Shown here: positions 19,914 to 24,212 of the stretch, piece by piece
Position numbering within the stretch: position 1 is the stretch's first letter
Layout: each line of letters begins with the position of its first letter
DNA from: Oscillospiraceae bacterium
GTDB taxonomy: Bacteria; Bacillota_A; Clostridia; Oscillospirales; Oscillospiraceae
Direction: 5' to 3'
Length of the DNA stretch: 24,212 nucleotides
Assembly: GCA_017516785.1 (NCBI GenBank)
Contig: JAFXAV010000045.1
Location: 1-24,212, forward strand
The notes under the pieces: model-generated
Database searches by the model: none
Told to the model about the DNA's origin: nothing
Seen by the model: only the letters and a program-made list of their open reading frames with translations
Program-made: the position numbers and the translations under genes

Positions 19914-22900
19914 ATGCATAAATTTTCAGTCAAAAAGCCGCTGACCGTATTCGTTGCGGTAATTGCCGTTCTGGTTTTGGGTGTGGTGGCCTATTTCCGG
20001 ATGACCCCCGACCTGCTTCCCAACATGGATTTCCCCTATGTGATGATCATGACCACCTACCCCGGCGCAAGCCCCGAAAAGGTAGAGGCGGAAGTCAGCA
20101 AGCCCATGGAGCAATCCATGTCCAGGCTGGAGCACATTGTGGAGGTTTCTTCCACATCCAGTGAAAACGTCAGCATGGTCATGCTGGAATTTGAGGAGTC
20201 TGTCAACATGGACACCATCGGTGTGGACATTCAGCAGCAGATTTCTGCCCTTTCCGCTGTCTGGGACGATATGGTGGGTACCCCCTATGTACTGAAAATC
20301 AATCCCTCCATGCTTCCTGTGGAGGTAGCTGCCCTATCCATGGAGGGTATGGACACCATTGAACTGACGGATTTTATCAATGATACCCTGATGAACAAGC
20401 TGGAAGGCATCCCCGGTGTCGCCCGGATCAGCACCACAGGCATGGTGGAGCAGGAGCTTCATGTGGTTCTGGATCAAGGCATGATCGATGCTGTGAACCA
20501 GCGCATCGCCGATGCCATCAACAAGCAGCTGGATGAAGCCGCTCAGGAACTGGAAGACCAGAAAGCGGAACTGGAAGACAGCAAGAAGCAGATGAAAAGC
20601 GCACAGTCCCAGCTCAGCGCAGGCGCCGATGCGCTCATCAAGGGCGAGGACAAGCTGAAGGAAGAAAAAGATAAGCTTCTTTCCGCTCAGGAGGAACTGA
20701 ATGCCGCGCTTCAGACACTGGAAACAACCTATCAGCCCCTGAAGCTTCTGAGCGATCAGGTCAACTATGCCCTATCTCAGCAGCAGGCTGCCCAAGCTCA
20801 GCTGACCGCACTGCAGAAGCTGCAGGTTCAGTCCCAGCAAATTGCCGAACTGGAAGCAGAGATTGATTTGGTGAAATCACAGCTGGAAGCGCCCGAAAGC
20901 CCTGAACAGGAAGCCGAGCTGCAAAATCAGCTGATCCAGCTGGAAGCGGAGCTTGCTGCCCAGCAGGCATCCTTCCAGGCTGCCCTGGCAGCAGCCGGTG
21001 CCACAGAGGAAACCCTTCCGGAGCTGATTGCCTCTGCTCAATCCAGTGTCGCCGCTGCAGACAAAGCCGTTGCCGCCATCGATCAGGTTCTTGCCGATCA
21101 GAATATTGACCGGGCAGGCCTGCAGGCCATGGTCACCGAAATGAAACAGCAAATTGACCAGCTGACCGAGACTCAAAAGCAGCTGGAATCCGGCCTTCTG
21201 ACCATCGAGGAAGCCCAGGCCACACTGGAAAAGCAGAAGCTGCAGGGCATCATCCAGATGAGTACCGCCGCAGGCCAGCTGGCCGCAGGCTCTGCCTCCA
21301 TCGAAATGGCCCTGGGCCAGATTGAAAGCGGCATGACCACTCTGGAAGACAACCGGGCCGATGCCCTGCGCCAGGCCGATCTGAACAACATCATCACCAT
21401 GGATATGGTGACCCAGATCCTGACTGCCCAGAATTTCTCCATGCCCGCAGGCTATGTAGAAGAAGACGGTGTCAACTACATGGTATCCATCGGCGATACG
21501 ATCACCGAACTGGATACCCTTCAGGGTCTTCTGCTCTTCGACATGGGCATGGAGGGCGTGGAACCCATTTATCTGAAAGACGTTGCGGTGGTGAGCATCA
21601 CCGACAACCGGAATGAAACCTACGCGAAGCTCAACGGTCTGGCCAGTGTGATGCTGAGCTTCGAAAAGCAGAGCACCTATGCCACCGCCGAAACCACCAA
21701 CAACATTGCCGACCGCTTCCGGGAACTGGAAGCAGAATATCCCGGCCTGCACTTCGTATCCCTGATGAACCAGGGCGACTATATCTACATGGTGGTGGAA
21801 TCCATCCTCAGCAACCTGTTCCTGGGCGCCCTGTTCTCCGTTCTGGTGCTGTACCTGTTCCTGAAGGATATCCGCCCCACCTTCATCACCCTTTGCTCCA
21901 TCCCCATCAGCGTGATTTTCGCCATCGTTCTGATGTATTTCTCCGGCGTATCCCTGAACATGATCTCCCTGTCGGGCCTTGCCATCGCCGTGGGCATGCT
22001 GGTGGATAACTCCATTGTTGTCATTGAGAATATCTACCGTCTCCGGGCCAAGGGTGTCGGCATCATTCAGGCAGCCGTCAGCGGCACCGGACAGGTTGTG
22101 GGCGCCATTGCCGCCTCCACCCTGACCACCATCTGCGTGTTCCTGCCCATCGTCTTCGTGGAAGGTATCACCCGGCAGCTTTTCACGGATCTGGCCCTGA
22201 CCATGACCTATTCCCTGCTGGCTTCCCTGATCATTGCCCTGACTTTGGTGCCCGCCATGGCCACCGGCATGCTCCGGAAGGAACATGAACCCAGAGACGG
22301 TTTCCTGGAAAAGAAGCTGCTGCCCCTGTACAAAAAGAGCGCCCAGTGGGCATTGGACCATAAGGTTGTGGTTCTGATTGCATCCATCATTGTTCTTGCC
22401 ATCAGCGCCGCCGCCAGCCTCTCCCGGGGCTTTATCTTCATGCCCTCCATGGACTCTCCCAATGTCACTGTTTCCGTAACCATGCCCGAGAATATCGACA
22501 TGGCCCATGCCAGCAGCCTGGCAGACGATGTTCTGAACCGGATTGCCGCCGTGGATGGTATTGAAACTGTGGGAGCCATGATGAATGCAGGCACTTCTCT
22601 ATCTGCAGGCATCAGTACCACCAGCTATAACGTCACAGTTTACGTCACCCTGGCAGACGAAGACGCCTCCGGCGCAGCCATCGGCAAACAGATCGAAGAT
22701 GCCTGCTCCGGCATGGAATGTACCGTGTCCGCTTCTTCTGCCATGATGGATATGAGCATGCTTACCGGCAGCGGCATCAGTGTGGATATCTACGCAAATG
22801 ACATGGATGCGCTCCAGAATGCGGCCCGGGAAACCGCCGCTGTGCTGGCTGGTCTTGAGGGTGTCAGTGAAGTCTCCGATGGTCTGGACAAAGCTGCCCC

Positions 22901-23888
22901 GGCTCTGCATGTAGCCATCGACCGCAACCAGGCCATGCAGCACGGTCTGACCATCGCCCAGGTCTACATGGAACTGGCCTCCGGTCTTACCGCCAGCGGT
23001 ACTGTAGCATCCCTGGAGCTTGACGGCATTTCCACCGATGTGATCATCGAGAAGCCAGAAGGCGCCGTGCTGAACGCCGAGGAGCTGCGGGAATATATCT
23101 TTGAAGTCACCAGCACCGACGGAGAAATCAAGGAAGTACCCCTCAGCGATTTCGCAGTGGTGGAGGAAACCTCCAGCCTGGCATCCATTCGCCGCATCAA
23201 CCAGCGCCGCTACCTGACCGTCACCGCCTATCTGCAGGAAGGCTACAATGTCACGCTGCTGACTGCCCAGGCGGAAACCGCTCTAAAGAACACGGATCTG
23301 GGCGACGGCGTAAGCTACACCTTCACCGGTGAGAACGAGTCCATCATGGAGGCCATGGAACAGCTGATGCTGATGCTGGTTCTCGGTATCCTGCTGGTGT
23401 ACCTGATCATGGTGGCCCAGTTCCAGTCCCTGAAATCTCCCTTCATCGTCATGTTCACAATCCCCCTGGCCTTTACCGGCGGTTTCCTGGCGCTGCTGTT
23501 GTGCGGCATGGAGGTCAGCGTTATCTCCATGATCGGCTTTATCATGCTGGTGGGCATCATCGTCAACAACGGCATCGTTCTGGTGGACTATATCAATCAG
23601 CTACGGCAGGGTGGTATGGAACGCCGGGAATCCATTATCGAAGCAGGTGTGACCAGAATGCGGCCCATTCTGATGACCACCCTGACCACGATTCTGGGCC
23701 AGCTGGTGATGGCAGTCAGCCAGGATGTGGGCAGCGCACTGATGCGGCCCATTACAGTGGTCTGTATCGGCGGTCTCATCTACGCAACCCTGATGACCCT
23801 GTACGTGGTTCCCTGCATCTACGACATGCTGAACAAAAAAGAGCTGCGTGTCATCCGTGATGAAGATCTGAAGGAAGTGGATCTGTAA
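19914..23888 (+). CDS. RND efflux pump (HAE1-like) with long coiled-coil insertion
   Basis: The 1324-residue proton-driven efflux protein of the AcrB/SwrC superfamily is about 300 residues longer than usual. TM1 is residues 9-27. TM2-6 lie about 623-785, with AVGMLVDNSIVVIENIYR (AcrB Asp407 kept, Asp408 replaced by Asn). TM7 is about 818-838 and TM8-12 about 1147-1310, with LVGIIVNNGIVLVDYINQLR. Residues about 190-490, inserted after LHVVLDQGMIDA and before IITMDMVTQILTAQNFSMPAG, are Gln/Glu/Ala/Leu-rich heptads (for example ELEDQKAELEDSKKQMKSA). They form two long helical arms, a likely antiparallel coiled-coil hairpin on the outer face. AGGAG precedes ATG at 19914; an ATG at 19884 would have its ribosome site ahead of the likely RNA start. 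No adaptor or outer-membrane gene adjoins. Substrate unknown. Confidence 0.93.
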   Translation: MHKFSVKKPLTVFVAVIAVLVLGVVAYFRMTPDLLPNMDFPYVMIMTTYPGASPEKVEAEVSKPMEQSMSRLEHIVEVSSTSSENVSMVMLEFEESVNMDTIGVDIQQQISALSAVWDDMVGTPYVLKINPSMLPVEVAALSMEGMDTIELTDFINDTLMNKLEGIPGVARISTTGMVEQELHVVLDQGMIDAVNQRIADAINKQLDEAAQELEDQKAELEDSKKQMKSAQSQLSAGADALIKGEDKLKEEKDKLLSAQEELNAALQTLETTYQPLKLLSDQVNYALSQQQAAQAQLTALQKLQVQSQQIAELEAEIDLVKSQLEAPESPEQEAELQNQLIQLEAELAAQQASFQAALAAAGATEETLPELIASAQSSVAAADKAVAAIDQVLADQNIDRAGLQAMVTEMKQQIDQLTETQKQLESGLLTIEEAQATLEKQKLQGIIQMSTAAGQLAAGSASIEMALGQIESGMTTLEDNRADALRQADLNNIITMDMVTQILTAQNFSMPAGYVEEDGVNYMVSIGDTITELDTLQGLLLFDMGMEGVEPIYLKDVAVVSITDNRNETYAKLNGLASVMLSFEKQSTYATAETTNNIADRFRELEAEYPGLHFVSLMNQGDYIYMVVESILSNLFLGALFSVLVLYLFLKDIRPTFITLCSIPISVIFAIVLMYFSGVSLNMISLSGLAIAVGMLVDNSIVVIENIYRLRAKGVGIIQAAVSGTGQVVGAIAASTLTTICVFLPIVFVEGITRQLFTDLALTMTYSLLASLIIALTLVPAMATGMLRKEHEPRDGFLEKKLLPLYKKSAQWALDHKVVVLIASIIVLAISAAASLSRGFIFMPSMDSPNVTVSVTMPENIDMAHASSLADDVLNRIAAVDGIETVGAMMNAGTSLSAGISTTSYNVTVYVTLADEDASGAAIGKQIEDACSGMECTVSASSAMMDMSMLTGSGISVDIYANDMDALQNAARETAAVLAGLEGVSEVSDGLDKAAPALHVAIDRNQAMQHGLTIAQVYMELASGLTASGTVASLELDGISTDVIIEKPEGAVLNAEELREYIFEVTSTDGEIKEVPLSDFAVVEETSSLASIRRINQRRYLTVTAYLQEGYNVTLLTAQAETALKNTDLGDGVSYTFTGENESIMEAMEQLMLMLVLGILLVYLIMVAQFQSLKSPFIVMFTIPLAFTGGFLALLLCGMEVSVISMIGFIMLVGIIVNNGIVLVDYINQLRQGGMERRESIIEAGVTRMRPILMTTLTTILGQLVMAVSQDVGSALMRPITVVCIGGLIYATLMTLYVVPCIYDMLNKKELRVIRDEDLKEVDL

Positions 23889-23903
23889 TCATTTTCAAAA
23901 TGC

Positions 23904-23940
23904 AAAGCACCGGATTTCTTTCGAAGTCCGGTGCTTTTAT
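23904..23940 (+). terminator. Terminator of the RND pump gene
   Basis: AAAGCACCGGA (23904-23914) pairs with TCCGGTGCTTT (23927-23937), ending in TTTTAT. It begins 15 bases after the stop codon. Confidence 0.85.
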
Positions 23941-23981
23941 AATTTCTGATAATATATCATAGCATATCCAGGAAAACAGAA

Positions 23982-24006
23982 AACAGCCACTTTTTCAGTG
24001 ACTGTT
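23982..24006 (-). terminator. Terminator-like hairpin, minus strand
   Basis: AACAGCCACT / AGTGACTGTT with one mismatched pair is followed on the minus strand by TTCTGTTTTCC. It would end transcription entering from beyond the right edge. It is the second of two such hairpins here. Confidence 0.5.
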
Positions 24007-24022
24007 ATTGATCGTATACATT

Positions 24023-24212
24023 TTATATCAAGCGATCAGCCTGTATAAAACAAAAAAGCCCCGACTTTTCAGTCGAGACTCGCTTGCTTTTTTCTCCACC
24101 TTCATGAAACGGAGGCGTTGGATTTCTCCTCAGCTCACTCAGTTTCATGCAGGCTTCGTCTGCAATTTCCTTTCGTCTTCCGCCGGCTTCATTCTCTGCA
24201 GCTGCTTCTTCC
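24023..24212 (-). CDS. Possible 3' end of a minus-strand gene leaving the window (doubtful)
   Basis: One minus-strand frame is open from the window edge for 62 codons to TAA at 24023-24025. Its first part (EEAAAENEAGGRRKEIADEA) looks protein-like. Its last part runs through a terminator-like hairpin and reads less naturally (STEKSGLFCFIQADRLI). Another frame stops earlier, so the true end may lie elsewhere, or there may be no gene. No family was recognised. Confidence 0.22.
   Translation of the reverse strand, partial: EEAAAENEAGGRRKEIADEACMKLSELRRNPTPPFHEGGEKSKRVSTEKSGLFCFIQADRLI
24047..24079 (-). terminator. Terminator-like hairpin, minus strand
   Basis: CGACT-TTTC-AGTCG with flanking partial pairs (24058-24079) is followed on the minus strand by TTTTTTGTTTT (down to 24047). 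It suggests a transcript arriving from the right edge. Confidence 0.65.
24103..24149. other. Inverted repeat CATGAAAC...GTTTCATG
   Basis: The 8-bp arms (24103-24110 and 24142-24149) enclose GGAGG and CTCCTC, which can extend the fold. It lies upstream (on the minus strand) of the terminator-like hairpin, so it might be part of a structured RNA. Nothing else is recognised in 23941-24212. Confidence 0.35.

Noticed and set aside
20877..22508. 543-codon minus-strand open frame
   Set aside because: It is antisense to the RND pump, full of His, Gly and Gln repeats from codon bias, and has no recognisable domain.

Overview
The window (about 55% GC by eye) looks like chromosomal DNA of a gut-type anaerobic Firmicute of class Clostridia, probably Oscillospirales. 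This is inferred from four things: lipoproteins with Gram-positive style lipoboxes, a T-box leader and a yybP-ykoY leader, strong AGGAGG ribosome binding sites with clean TTGACA/TATAAT-like promoters spaced 17 bp, and a scattered family of highly palindromic intergenic elements. I saw no rRNA, tRNA, CRISPR, phage or transposase gene.

Layout. 1-244: a palindromic repeat element and a terminator. 245-2018 (minus): operon mntP - vanZ-like - small lipoprotein, behind a manganese (yybP-ykoY) riboswitch. 2046-4450 (minus): operon of an L-cysteine desulfidase family enzyme followed by azlC and azlD. 4488-4698: second repeat element. 4715-7640 (minus): methionine ABC transporter metN-metI-metQ behind a T-box with an AUG specifier. 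7669-8082 (minus): a small Cys-cluster protein. 8081-8281: third repeat element, wedged between two divergent promoters. 8287-8685 (plus): thioredoxin. 8697-10212 (minus): a DtxR-type regulator and an orphan, shortened solute-binding lipoprotein. 10220-15930 (minus): glycerol operon glpK-glpF-glpA-like-FAD oxidoreductase-DUF1667, with a terminator-like hairpin in the leader. 15951-17294 (minus): ahpC plus a stand-alone AhpF-N-terminal-like thioredoxin-fold protein. 17325-17655 (plus): a 66-residue repeat microprotein. 17659-19091 (minus): MATE transporter. 19100-19561 (minus): AlbA_2-domain protein. 19645-19765 (minus): a 22-codon gene with its own terminator. 19841-23940 (plus): a 1324-residue RND pump carrying a coiled-coil insertion of about 300 residues. 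23941-24212: terminator-like hairpins and an open frame that leaves the window.

Functional picture. Metal and redox handling recurs: Mn export under a riboswitch, a DtxR-type regulator with iron-type ligands, thioredoxin, peroxiredoxin with a split reductase domain, and cysteine desulfidase. Sulfur amino acids also recur (methionine uptake, cysteine breakdown with an amino acid exporter), alongside glycerol use. The least explained items are the 66-residue repeat protein, the 22-codon gene opposite the RND pump, the Cys-cluster protein, and the RND pump whose insertion could replace a missing adaptor protein.
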